Positions 8,178-16,547 of a stretch of DNA of 64,000 nt are shown one piece after another; the stretch's first letter is position 1, and every line of letters starts with the position of its first letter. The stretch is taken from positions 62,001-126,000 of the forward strand of contig CAZUJF010000008.1 of the NCBI GenBank assembly GCA_964619955.1. The letters run 5' to 3'. Below the pieces are notes generated by a model, which was given only the letters and a program-made list of their open reading frames with translations, did not search any database and was not told the DNA's origin. The translations under genes and the position numbers were made by a program. Source of the stretch: JACQFK01 sp964619955 (GTDB lineage Bacteria > Planctomycetota > MHYJ01 > JACPRB01).

Positions 8178-10811
8178 CTAGAACTGGCGGCGCTCCTCCT
8201 CGCCCGGGATGATGATGCGGACCTTGCAGATGATGAGCGTCTGCTTGCGCTGCAGGCCCTTCACCTTGTTGGAGCCGATCGCGCCCAGTAGGGGGAGGTT
8301 CCGCCAGACCGGGATGGAGGTCTCGGCGTTCTCGTCGAAGTAGGTCGTCAGGCCGCCGAGCATCAGCGTGCCCTTATCCGGGATCACCACCGTCGTCCGG
8401 ATGCGCTGGATGTTGATGATCGGCGTCTCGATCGTCACGGGCAGCGCGTCCGTGATCGGGGCGCCCGGGACCGTGACGTTCGTGATGATCCTGAAGATGT
8501 CGGGCGGGGCGGGGAAGAGGGTCGCGATCGTCGGACGCAGCTCCAAGGTCACGAAGCGCCGGTCGGCGCTCACCACCGGGCGGACGTCCAGCGAGATGCC
8601 GTCCGAGACGACGTCCACGATCGGGTCCAGCGCGACGGCGGCCGTCGCGATCTGCACGTCGTAGTCACGCACGTAGGCCATCTGGTTGGAGATGCGGAAG
8701 TTGCCGCGCTGCGTGTTGAAGAGCGTCAGCTTGGGCGCGGTCAGCATGTGGTTGCGCTCGCTGCGCGACACGAGGCGCAGGATGACCTCGAGGGAGATGT
8801 CGTCCAGCAGCGTGTACTGGAGCGTCGCGCCGCCCGTGGGGCGCAGCACCGAGTCGAAGAAACGGTTGACCAGAAAGTCGTTGTTCATGACCTGCTGCAC
8901 GCGGATGCCCATCGAGCGCTGGACGCTGTCGCCGAAGACGCCCGTGATACCCGCCGTGTTCGCGCCATTGCCGTTGCCCGGGTCGACGAAGGTCGGGTAG
9001 CCAGGGATCGTCCAGCCCTGTTCGATGTCGTTCAGGACGCGCAGGCCCTGGACGCGCGAGCCGTTGACGTCGCGGAAGTCCATGCCGACCTGGTGCAGGA
9101 AGTCGTCCTCCACCGAGAGGAAGCGGGTCTCCACCGAGACCAGCATGCTCGTCGAAGCGCGCAGCTCCGAGAGGAACTTGCGGATCGACCGGTGCATTTC
9201 GATGGAATTGCGCACGATCAGCAGGCCGTTCTGGAACTGGACGGAGCGGCCGTCCGCCTCCTCCCACTGGTCCTTCCGGATCGTGTTCTTGATCAGGTTC
9301 GCGAGGTCCTCGCCCGTGAACTGCTGCTTGGCCTCCTCGCCGCCCGCCACGGCCGTGCCGATGGCGTCCTGCGCGAGCGAGATGTCCACGCCGGGGAAGT
9401 CCACCATGCCGTAGGTGAGGTCCTGCACGTCGTAGAGCTCCAGCTTCACCGACTTCTTGAGCTGGTCGGCCTTGGTGATGATGACGACGCCGTCGCGGAC
9501 CGTGAAGCCGAGGCTCTTGGGCCCCAGCATGAGCTTCAGGGCGCCCGCGAGGACGATGTCCTGGACCTTGAAGCTGATCTGCTCGTTTTCGGGGGCGTCC
9601 ACGCCGGTGATGTGGATGTTCAGGCCGCTGATCTCGCGGATGTAGTCCACCACCTGGGGCAGGGGCGCGTTCTGCATGTCGATCGTGATGCGGATCGAGT
9701 TGAGCTTGTCGAGGATCGTCTTGTCCTCGTCGTTGATCTGCTCGTCGATCTCCGCGATGCCCTTGGGCTGGCGCTTGGCGATCTTCTCCTTCCAGGTCTC
9801 CATGTCGGGGAACTGGAGCTCGTTGGCCTGGACGGCGGCGTTCAGCTCGATGCGCTCGAAGGTGCGCTTCCACTCCTCGATGTAGTTGCGCAGGTTCTCG
9901 CGGCCCGCCTTCATGTGCTGCAGGCGCTGCGCGACGTTGCGCATCTCCGCGACGGAGGTCAGGTTCGGGTTGATGTAGAGGATCTTGTCGCAGACCTCGA
10001 CGCTGCGGGGGTATTCCTCGCGCTCGAAGTGCATCTGGGCCTGGCCGAAGAGGAGCTCCAGCTCGCGCTTCTGGTCGATGAGGCGCTTGAACTCGTCGCG
10101 GGCCTTCTCCTCCTCGATGAGGCGCATCCGCGATTTTTCCTCGTCCAGGTTCTTCTGGCGGCTCGACTCCTTGGTGCGCTCGAGCATGTCGAGGGCGCCG
10201 CGACGGCGCGTCTCGAGGTCGATGCCCGTGGGCATCCACTTCGCGAACTCCATGATCTTGCGGAATTCGCGCTCGGCCTGCTCGTATTCGCCGAGGTTGT
10301 ACGCGCGCGTGCCGCGCTCGTAGGCCTGGTCGATCTCCACGAGCAGCTGCTGGTGGCGGACCAGGGCCTCCTTGACGTACTTGTCGTGCTCCTCGGAAAC
10401 CGGCGTCGCCTTGCTGCGGCCCAGGATGAACTGGACCTCCATGAAGAGGGCGCGCGCGGGCGCGTGGTTGGGGTTCAGCTGGATCGCCTTCTCGCACTCC
10501 TGGGTGGCCTTTTCGAAGTCGCCCGCGACGTACTGGCGCTCCGCGAGGCGGTAATGCTCGTCCGCCTGGGAGGCCTTCTGCGCGTCGCCGACGGCGTAGG
10601 TCGCCTTGAGTTTGCCGAGCAGTTCCTCCCACTCGTTGCCCGACTGGGGGCGCGGCGCGGGGGCGGGTTCCACCGCGGGGCGAGCCACCGGCGCGGAGGC
10701 CGGCGCGGCCGGGGCCGCGGGCGGCGCTTCATCGCCGCCGAAGAGGGAACAACCGGCGACGGCGATCAGGATGCCGAAGCCCAAGAGCAACGGCTTAAAC
10801 GAGCTGCGCAT
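8178..10811 (-). CDS. lipoprotein secretin (GspD/PilQ family) with N-terminal TPR region
   Basis: 877 residues. Secretins form the outer-membrane gate of type II secretion and type IV pilus systems. A lipoprotein signal has lipobox VAGC with Cys21, then a Pro/Ala linker (28-57), TPR and coiled-coil helices (about 80-330), a short STN/N0-like domain (about 370-460) and the C-terminal secretin domain (about 550-870). The secretin domain carries TAPKLTLFNTQRGNFRISNQ, VIPDKGTLMLGGL and IPVWRNLPLLGAIG, which are family hallmarks. A TTG six nt upstream could start translation, but ATG at 10811 fits the signal peptide and the upstream G-rich ribosome site better. The TPR module fused to a secretin is unusual outside this lineage. 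It is the last gene before a strong terminator. Confidence 0.9.
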   Translation of the reverse strand: MRSSFKPLLLGFGILIAVAGCSLFGGDEAPPAAPAAPASAPVARPAVEPAPAPRPQSGNEWEELLGKLKATYAVGDAQKASQADEHYRLAERQYVAGDFEKATQECEKAIQLNPNHAPARALFMEVQFILGRSKATPVSEEHDKYVKEALVRHQQLLVEIDQAYERGTRAYNLGEYEQAEREFRKIMEFAKWMPTGIDLETRRRGALDMLERTKESSRQKNLDEEKSRMRLIEEEKARDEFKRLIDQKRELELLFGQAQMHFEREEYPRSVEVCDKILYINPNLTSVAEMRNVAQRLQHMKAGRENLRNYIEEWKRTFERIELNAAVQANELQFPDMETWKEKIAKRQPKGIAEIDEQINDEDKTILDKLNSIRITIDMQNAPLPQVVDYIREISGLNIHITGVDAPENEQISFKVQDIVLAGALKLMLGPKSLGFTVRDGVVIITKADQLKKSVKLELYDVQDLTYGMVDFPGVDISLAQDAIGTAVAGGEEAKQQFTGEDLANLIKNTIRKDQWEEADGRSVQFQNGLLIVRNSIEMHRSIRKFLSELRASTSMLVSVETRFLSVEDDFLHQVGMDFRDVNGSRVQGLRVLNDIEQGWTIPGYPTFVDPGNGNGANTAGITGVFGDSVQRSMGIRVQQVMNNDFLVNRFFDSVLRPTGGATLQYTLLDDISLEVILRLVSRSERNHMLTAPKLTLFNTQRGNFRISNQMAYVRDYDVQIATAAVALDPIVDVVSDGISLDVRPVVSADRRFVTLELRPTIATLFPAPPDIFRIITNVTVPGAPITDALPVTIETPIINIQRIRTTVVIPDKGTLMLGGLTTYFDENAETSIPVWRNLPLLGAIGSNKVKGLQRKQTLIICKVRIIIPGEEERRQF

Positions 10812-10863
10812 AATCAAGCGCCCCCCTGTGAACCCAGCCTAACCTGGCCCGATGATCCGCCCA

Positions 10864-10891
10864 ATGATAGTGAGCGCGTTCCAACGGGCAA
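10864..10891 (-). promoter_or_regulatory. candidate promoter of the secretin gene
   Basis: On the minus strand TTGCCC, 16 nt, TATCAT (5/6), with the -10 ending 52 nt before the start codon. It suggests the secretin can be transcribed separately from the pilMN-pilO genes upstream. Confidence 0.5.
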
Positions 10892-10971
10892 GAGAAATCT
10901 CACTCAAGCAGACGTAGAAAGGGCCGCGACCCCTTCAGGCCGGCGGAAAATATCCGGGCCCGGCCCGTTTC

Positions 10972-12423
10972 CTATTTCTTGTCCTTGAGCGCCGCGAGGC
11001 GCTCCTCGATGACCAGCTTCTTGTCCTTCGCCACGAAGTCGGTCTCCTTGAAGTCCTTCAGGAGCTTCTCGTAGTAGCTCTTCGCGAGCGGGTAGTTCTG
11101 CTTCTCCAGGGCCTCGTCCGCCTTCAGGAAGAGCGTCTCGGCGTCCTTTTCCTTCTTCTGCCGGGCGAGCTCCTTCGCGGACACGGGGGGCGGGGCGTCG
11201 GGGTCCGCGGGGGCCGCGGTCGTCGCGGCCGCCCTCGGACGCCCGCCGTGGTCCGGGCACTTCTCGTTCTTGTCCGGCAGGGCGGGGGAGTAGAGTTCGT
11301 GTTTGCCGTCGGCGTCGGTGTAGACGATGAGGTTCGTCGACACCTGGCGCTTCTCGGTGATCTGCTTGCAGCCCATGTTGCCCATGGCGCCGATCTGGGC
11401 CTGGCACTTCTCGACCTCGACCGACATCTTCAGGGGCTGGACCTTCACGAGCGTCGCGCCCGTGTTCCAGTCGACCTCCAGGACCCGTCCCGGGGGCACG
11501 GAGATCTTGTGGACGGAGGTCGCGGCTCCGCCCGCGGGATCCTCCCAGGTGCCGATCAGGTCGCCCTCGTCCTGGATGCGCTTGATCACGACCTTGCCGA
11601 CGCCCTTCTCGAACTTCTCGATCGTGATGTAGACCTTGCCCTTGGCCCCCTCGGTCTTGAAGGGGTTGGCGAAGGAGAGTTTCCAGAGCCCGTAGGTCTG
11701 GACGCTCGCGCTGGCGGCGACGTTGCCCGCCCCGTCCGCGTTGGGCCGGGCTCCCTGCGTGGGATCCGGCGTGCCCCGCTCCAGGTACGCCTTGTCCGTG
11801 GAATAGGCGGTCACCTTGTAGGCGTAGGGCGTCTTGGCGTCGATCTTGTTGTCCCGGTAGCTGAGGATCTTGGCGTCGAGCTTCGGCTCGAGGACCTCCC
11901 ACTTGCCCTTCACCTCGCGCTCCAGCTTGAAGTGCGTGATCGCGGCGTAGTCGAAGTCCTTCGCGCCCTTCTGCTTTTCTTCGCGCGTGAAGTCCTTGAT
12001 CGCCCAGTTCACCAGGATGTGGTCGATCTGCACGTCCACCTGGCCCATGAGCACGTCGGGGATTTTCACGACCTTCTTCTTGACCACCGACTCCTTTTTG
12101 CCCTTACCTTCCGCGGTCGTGGCCCCGCTGGCCACCCAGTTGTCGCCGGCGCGCGCGGAGATGGGCACCGTGTTCCAGTCGCCGATGGCCTGGGCCTGCC
12201 AGTTCTCGGGCTTGGGCGCCTTGAACGTCTCGTGATCCTTGCCCAGCTCGGTCTTGAGCTTCTGGCCTGCGGAGCGCACCGGGGTGGTCGGATCCTTGCC
12301 CGCCATGCCGAACATCACGAAGGCCCCGGCGCCCAGCGCCAGCAGGCTGACGCCCAGCGCGAGTTTTTCGCCGTATTGGGTCAGGAAGGCCGCGCCTCCC
12401 GCTTTCTTCTTTTCGTCGGTCAT
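10972..12423 (-). CDS. single-span membrane protein in the PilP position
   Basis: 483 residues, unrecognised by sequence. A charged cytoplasmic start (MTDEKKKAGG) and one membrane segment at about residues 21-41 lead to a long periplasmic part. That part contains beta-rich stretches such as HILVNWAIKDFTREE and PYAYKVTAYSTDK, which look fibronectin- or interdomain-like. There is a Cys-containing linker (CPDHGGRPR) and a C-terminal helical/TPR-like tail (about 410-483). Its place between the PilO-like gene and the secretin is where pilP or gspC normally lies, so it may link the inner-membrane platform to the secretin. PilP is usually much shorter, at about 170-180 residues. The assignment is positional only. 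Confidence 0.75.
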   Translation of the reverse strand: MTDEKKKAGGAAFLTQYGEKLALGVSLLALGAGAFVMFGMAGKDPTTPVRSAGQKLKTELGKDHETFKAPKPENWQAQAIGDWNTVPISARAGDNWVASGATTAEGKGKKESVVKKKVVKIPDVLMGQVDVQIDHILVNWAIKDFTREEKQKGAKDFDYAAITHFKLEREVKGKWEVLEPKLDAKILSYRDNKIDAKTPYAYKVTAYSTDKAYLERGTPDPTQGARPNADGAGNVAASASVQTYGLWKLSFANPFKTEGAKGKVYITIEKFEKGVGKVVIKRIQDEGDLIGTWEDPAGGAATSVHKISVPPGRVLEVDWNTGATLVKVQPLKMSVEVEKCQAQIGAMGNMGCKQITEKRQVSTNLIVYTDADGKHELYSPALPDKNEKCPDHGGRPRAAATTAAPADPDAPPPVSAKELARQKKEKDAETLFLKADEALEKQNYPLAKSYYEKLLKDFKETDFVAKDKKLVIEERLAALKDKK

Positions 12424-12494
12424 CTTCTACTCCTCTTGTCTCGTTTCAGTCGCTTCATCCACACCGTCGAGGCCCCCGGACGGGGGAGCCCCGG

Positions 12495-13583
12495 CTACTG
12501 GCCCCCGGCCCCGTCGAGGTTCTTCACCTTCGATGGGTCGAAGTCGATGATCTGGCACGTGAACGTCAGCAGGACGTCGCGGGCCTTCGCGTCCTGAAGG
12601 GCCTTCTCCCGCTTGGCGGCCTCGTCCTGTTTGTCGCCTTCCTTGTATTCGAAGGTCACGTAGGGTTCGTTCTGGCTCCGGATCGTGACGTGCGCCCCCA
12701 CGAGGCTGATCAGCAGCGCCTCGTTCGCGCCGGGCTGCCCGCCCGTGCTGAGGACCTCGCGCAGGGCCTTGGTCACCTCGCTGTACGGCAGTTCGATCGC
12801 GGCGCCGAAGGTCAGCGTCTTGCCCAGCTCGTTGGCCAGGTCGAATTCCTGGAAGCCGCCGCGGAAGGCGTTCGTGCCCTCGCCGCCGAGCCCCTGGTAC
12901 GTGATGCCCTCCTTGGCCTGGGGCAGGGCCTCCCAGGGCGGGTTGCTCACCGCCGGATGCAGCCGCTTGAAGAAGCGGAAGTCCAGCACGCGGCTCGCCT
13001 TCACGCCGCCCGTGAGGACGAGGTTGGCCACGCGCTGCCGCGCCCAGAAGCGCTTCTGCAGCTCCGCCAGCACCTTCTGCTCCTCCTCGGGTCCCGCCTG
13101 CGTGATCGAATTCCAATGCGGAATCTCGAGCGCCTCCCAGTTGAAGCCGAGGCGCTTCTTCTTGGCGTCCTTCGCGTCCGGATCCTCAGGGTCCCCGTCC
13201 TGCAGGCCCACCTGGCAGCCCTTCTTGCCGAGTTCCGCTTCCAGCTTGGCGCCCTCGTCGCGGTACTTCGTCATGAAGCTGCCGCGGTTGGGGTTCTCCA
13301 TGCCGGGGAACCAGCGCTCCAGCGCCTTGTCGTTGTCCGCGTAGAACTTCGTGATGTCCTTGTAGGCGCGCTTCGCCTCCTCGCGGTACTTCTTCCAGCC
13401 GTCGATGTCGGGTTTGCCGGGGGTCTCGGCGACCGCCCCGTTGAGTTCGGTCACCAGCGTGTTGAGCTGGCGCTCCACCTTGGTCCGCTCGCCCATCTTG
13501 GGCCAGACCATCATGAAGTAGAGGATCAGGAGCACCCCGAGGGCGCTTCCCAAGGAAGCCCAGAAGACGTTTATCTTTTTCAT
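12495..13583 (-). CDS. PilO-like inner-membrane alignment protein
   Basis: 362 residues, longer than a typical PilO (about 200). A membrane span at about residues 8-27 (WASLGSALGVLLILYFMM) is followed by a coiled-coil region (about 30-75) and then a periplasmic alpha/beta part. It ends 9 nt upstream of nothing else on its 5' side but the PilM-PilN fusion, with 9 nt between the two genes. Its topology, coiled coil after the span, and position fit PilO/GspM. Direct sequence similarity is weak by eye. It would pair with the PilN part of the upstream protein. Confidence 0.72.
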   Translation of the reverse strand: MKKINVFWASLGSALGVLLILYFMMVWPKMGERTKVERQLNTLVTELNGAVAETPGKPDIDGWKKYREEAKRAYKDITKFYADNDKALERWFPGMENPNRGSFMTKYRDEGAKLEAELGKKGCQVGLQDGDPEDPDAKDAKKKRLGFNWEALEIPHWNSITQAGPEEEQKVLAELQKRFWARQRVANLVLTGGVKASRVLDFRFFKRLHPAVSNPPWEALPQAKEGITYQGLGGEGTNAFRGGFQEFDLANELGKTLTFGAAIELPYSEVTKALREVLSTGGQPGANEALLISLVGAHVTIRSQNEPYVTFEYKEGDKQDEAAKREKALQDAKARDVLLTFTCQIIDFDPSKVKNLDGAGGQ

Positions 13584-13592
13584 GGTCTTCTC

Positions 13593-15434
13593 CTATTTCT
13601 TCTCCGGGGCGGCGGGTTTGCGCGCCTCGGGGCCCACCGGAATCTCCAGCGTGACACGGTAGCGCCAGAACGCGATCTTGTTCTCCTTGAGGACCGCGGC
13701 CTCCGCCTCGGGTTTCCCCTGGAAGCCCTTGGGCACCGGCCAGAGCAGGTCGGTCGCGTCCTCCTCCACCCGCCAGAAGCCGGTCGCGCCCTGGCCTTCC
13801 GCCAGGTTCCAGTGCGCGTTCTTGATCACGCAGGGCTTCTGGCTGTTCGCCGGGTTCTTCGTGGAGGTGTTGTAGTTGAGCAGCTTCTGGATGATGAAGC
13901 TGCGCGCCGCATCGCCGTTGCCCTTGGCGGGGATCACCACCTCGATCGTCGAGACCAGCGCCTTGCTGGCGGGGATGAGGTGCAGCGCCTCCTTGCCCGG
14001 GGCGGCGGGCGCCGCGGGGGCCGCCGCATCGCGGGACCGCACGTCGAACTTCCAGTCCACGATCCAGAGCTTCTCCGCCTTCTCGTCGCCGTTGTTCGGG
14101 AGGTTCGGGTTGACCTCGTCCATGATCTTGAGCATGAGGTCGCGCTCGAAGGACAGCCCGGCCAGCGGCTGGAGGTGCGCGTCGATCTCCTCGACCTTCT
14201 GCGCCTCCTGCAGGGTCGCCTTGATGTCCTCGACCTGCTTCTTGACCCGCCCGCCTTCCAGCTTCGCCGAATTCAGCCTGGCCAGCTCGGTGTCCTGCTT
14301 GTACCAGGCCAGCCCCACCAGCAGGTAGAGCGCGGCGGCCGCGGCCACCACGAACGGCTTCTTGCGGCCGAGCGCCTTCTTCTGCCGGTACATCTCGGGC
14401 AGCAGGTTGACTTTGTTGACCACGGGGCCGGCGCCCTGCAGCGCCAGGCCGATCGCCGTGCCGAGCGTGCCGAGGTTCTCGTTCAGCTCCCCGGGGTCCA
14501 CGCCGCCGCCCACGCCGATCGAGGACAGCTTCTGGACGCGCTCCACCGGCAGCTGCAGCGACTGGCCCACGAACTTCTGGAAGTTCAGGACCTTCGTCGA
14601 GTTGCCCAGGAGGAGGACCTGGTCGAACTTCGAGGTCTTCGAGATGGACTTGTAGTAGCCCATCGAGCGGTTGATCTCGTTGACGAGGTCCCGCAGCACG
14701 GGCTGGATCGCGTTGAAGATCTTCTGGGCCTGCTGCGAGGTCCCCGCCTTGAGCTTGAGCTTCTCCGCCTCCTCGAAGGGGATGTTGAAGCCCTTCTGCA
14801 GGGCCTTGGTGATGTCGTTGCCCGTGATCGGGAGGTTGCGGACCCAGAACTTGTTGCCGTCGATGACGATCAGGTCCGTGTTGTCGCCGCCCATGTCCAG
14901 CGCGACGGTGGGCCCGGGGATCTCCTGGTCGTGGAGCAGGAAGTTGAAGATCGCGACCGGGGCGAACTGGATCGCCTCCACGTTGAACTGGAGCTCGACG
15001 ATGTTGCCCAGGAACTGCTCCACGATGTCGCGCTTGATGGCGAAGAGGATGACCTCCTTCTCCTCGCCGGGGTTGTACGGACGGTCGACCAGCTGGTGGT
15101 CCCAGATGACCTCGTCGATCTGGAACGGGATCTGCGACTGCGCTTCATAGCGCACGGTCTCCTCGATCTTCGAGTCGTCCACCGGCGGCAGCTTGATGAG
15201 CCGGTTGAACGTCGAATGGCTGGGGAGCGAGAAGACGACCGGATCCGAGCCGATCTTGTATTTGCTCTTGAGCTGCTGGAGGGCCCCCTTGATCTGCTCG
15301 TCGAGGTCCCCCGCTTCGCCCGTGCCCGCGGAAGCATAGGGGATCACGGCGACCTGGGTCAGCGTGCCGCCTTCCAGTTTGACGGCCTTGACCGAGGCCT
15401 TGCTGACATCAATGCCCCAAACACCTTTTCCCAT
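13593..15434 (-). CDS. pilM: PilM-PilN fusion protein
   Basis: 613 residues. Residues 1 to about 335 are the actin-like PilM ATPase: phosphate-1 segment GIDVSKASVKAVKL, phosphate-2 segment ALDMGGDNTDLIVI (from 178) and adenosine-region LGTLGTAIGLAL. At about 341-350 lies KVNLLPEMYR, the counterpart of the conserved INLLP motif by which PilN binds PilM. A membrane span (about 361-377) and a coiled-coil plus periplasmic PilN-like part follow. Fusing the two partners enforces their 1:1 complex. It is the first gene of the minus-strand cluster, with a ribosome site AAAGG. Known family roles are certain; the substrate of this machine is not. Confidence 0.88.
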   Translation of the reverse strand: MGKGVWGIDVSKASVKAVKLEGGTLTQVAVIPYASAGTGEAGDLDEQIKGALQQLKSKYKIGSDPVVFSLPSHSTFNRLIKLPPVDDSKIEETVRYEAQSQIPFQIDEVIWDHQLVDRPYNPGEEKEVILFAIKRDIVEQFLGNIVELQFNVEAIQFAPVAIFNFLLHDQEIPGPTVALDMGGDNTDLIVIDGNKFWVRNLPITGNDITKALQKGFNIPFEEAEKLKLKAGTSQQAQKIFNAIQPVLRDLVNEINRSMGYYKSISKTSKFDQVLLLGNSTKVLNFQKFVGQSLQLPVERVQKLSSIGVGGGVDPGELNENLGTLGTAIGLALQGAGPVVNKVNLLPEMYRQKKALGRKKPFVVAAAAALYLLVGLAWYKQDTELARLNSAKLEGGRVKKQVEDIKATLQEAQKVEEIDAHLQPLAGLSFERDLMLKIMDEVNPNLPNNGDEKAEKLWIVDWKFDVRSRDAAAPAAPAAPGKEALHLIPASKALVSTIEVVIPAKGNGDAARSFIIQKLLNYNTSTKNPANSQKPCVIKNAHWNLAEGQGATGFWRVEEDATDLLWPVPKGFQGKPEAEAAVLKENKIAFWRYRVTLEIPVGPEARKPAAPEKK

Positions 15435-15785
15435 GGCGCGCGCCTTTCATAGGGACCAAGAGACGGAGACAGAGCCGTACTTCAAGCCGGGAGGCGGGAA
15501 AGGGGCGCTGTCTCGCGGCGCGGGGTCGGCCGGGGCCGGGGTGGGCAGGGAGTCGTGATCGCCGAGGTCACAAATTTTCAGCCTTCGCCGGTCTCGTCAC
15601 ACTCGACCGGGGCTTCCGTTGACTCCGCCTGCGCAAACCTCCGATTCGCCCGTGGACCGCCCGTCGCCCGGCGCCTCACTCCGCCGGCTTCCGTCAACCA
15701 GACGTTCAAATCCGGCCGACTCCGTCAAATTATCGTCTTGTGGACCGGGGGGGTCAAGGAAGAGGAATAAGGAATGGAGAATAAA
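15435..15785. other. intergenic region upstream of pilMN
   Basis: No gene is supported in the roughly 400 nt between pilMN and the glycosylase gene. Three similar words occur on the plus strand: GGCTTCCGTTGACTCC (15611), GGCTTCCGTCAACC (15686) and CGACTCCGTCAAATT (15717). They could be regulator sites. No -35/-10 pair near pilMN was convincing. The right end is an A+G-rich tract that forms the arm of the hairpin at 15786-15822. Confidence 0.5.
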
Positions 15786-15822
15786 GAATAGGGGAAGCGC
15801 CGCCCGTCAGGATTCCCTATTC
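15763..15822 (-). terminator. possible terminator after the glycosylase operon
   Basis: On the minus strand GAATAGGGAA pairs with TTCCCCTATTC (one bulge, arms 15813-15822 and 15786-15796), followed by an A+T-rich tail starting TTTATTCTCC. It is 8 nt beyond the stop codon. The tail is pyrimidine-rich rather than a clean T-run. Confidence 0.4.
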
Positions 15823-15830
15823 CTTTTTCT

Positions 15831-16547
15831 TTATTCCTTCCCCAGTAGACCCGCTTTCACGCAGGCCGCTTTCAAGTCCGCCTCGAAGACCGGCAGCTCC
15901 GACATGTTCCGCAGGATGTACGCCGGGTGATAGGTCGGGAAGAAGTCCACCCCGAGCGCCTGCTGGGCCACCTTGCCGCGCAGCTTCGTGATCCCGATCT
16001 TGGTGTTCAGCAGCGTCTGCGTGGCGATGTTGCCTAGCCCGCACAGCAGCTTCGGTTTGATCCGTGCGATCTGCTCCTGCAGCCAGGGCGTGCAGGCCGC
16101 CATCTCGGCGGGGTCCGGCGTGCGGTTGTCGGGCGGCCTGCATTTGAGGATGTTCGCGATGAAGACGCGGCTCCGCGCCACGCCGAGCCGCTGCAGCGTG
16201 TTCGTCAGCAGCTGGCCGGCGCGGCCCACGAAGGGCTCGCCCTTCAGATCCTCGTCCGCCCCCGGCGCCTCGCCCACGAACATCAGCGGCGTGGCGTACG
16301 GGCCCGTGCCGAAGACGACCTGGGTGCGGCTCTTGCAGAGGCCGCACTTCGTGCAGCCCAGGACCTCGTCCCGGAACGCGCGGAACTCGGCCGGCCAGTC
16401 CTGCTCCCAGGGATGCGCCGCCGGGGCGGCGTTCGCGGCGGGGGCGGCGGCCGGGGCCGGGGCGCGCAGGGCTTTTTTCGACACGGGCAGAAAGTCCGAT
16501 CCAAAAAGGGTTTCGAGTTCGAGCAGCCGCTTCAGGTGCCGCGCCAT
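15831..16547 (-). CDS. udg: uracil-DNA glycosylase, family 4 (Fe-S type)
   Basis: 238 residues. It removes uracil from DNA in base excision repair. After an Ala/Pro-rich N-terminal stretch (about 30-55) the protein shows the iron-sulfur cysteines (CTKCGLC), the active-site motif GEAPGADEDLKGEPFVGRAG, ILKCRPPDNRTP, and the C-terminal HPAYIL motif. All are characteristic of family 4 enzymes. The start ATG overlaps the NrnA stop by 1 nt (TGATG), so it is translationally coupled as the last gene of mtaB-nrnA-udg. Confidence 0.93.
   Translation of the reverse strand: MARHLKRLLELETLFGSDFLPVSKKALRAPAPAAAPAANAAPAAHPWEQDWPAEFRAFRDEVLGCTKCGLCKSRTQVVFGTGPYATPLMFVGEAPGADEDLKGEPFVGRAGQLLTNTLQRLGVARSRVFIANILKCRPPDNRTPDPAEMAACTPWLQEQIARIKPKLLCGLGNIATQTLLNTKIGITKLRGKVAQQALGVDFFPTYHPAYILRNMSELPVFEADLKAACVKAGLLGKE

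Noticed and set aside
4745..8212. Plus-strand frame of more than 1000 codons opposite the TPR genes.
   Set aside because: It is antisense to clear signal-peptide and TPR proteins and contains only shadow-type composition.
15763..15836. Repeated GAATA words as a CRISPR array.
   Set aside because: The words are short, unevenly spaced and palindromic across one loop. There are no uniform spacers and no cas genes.
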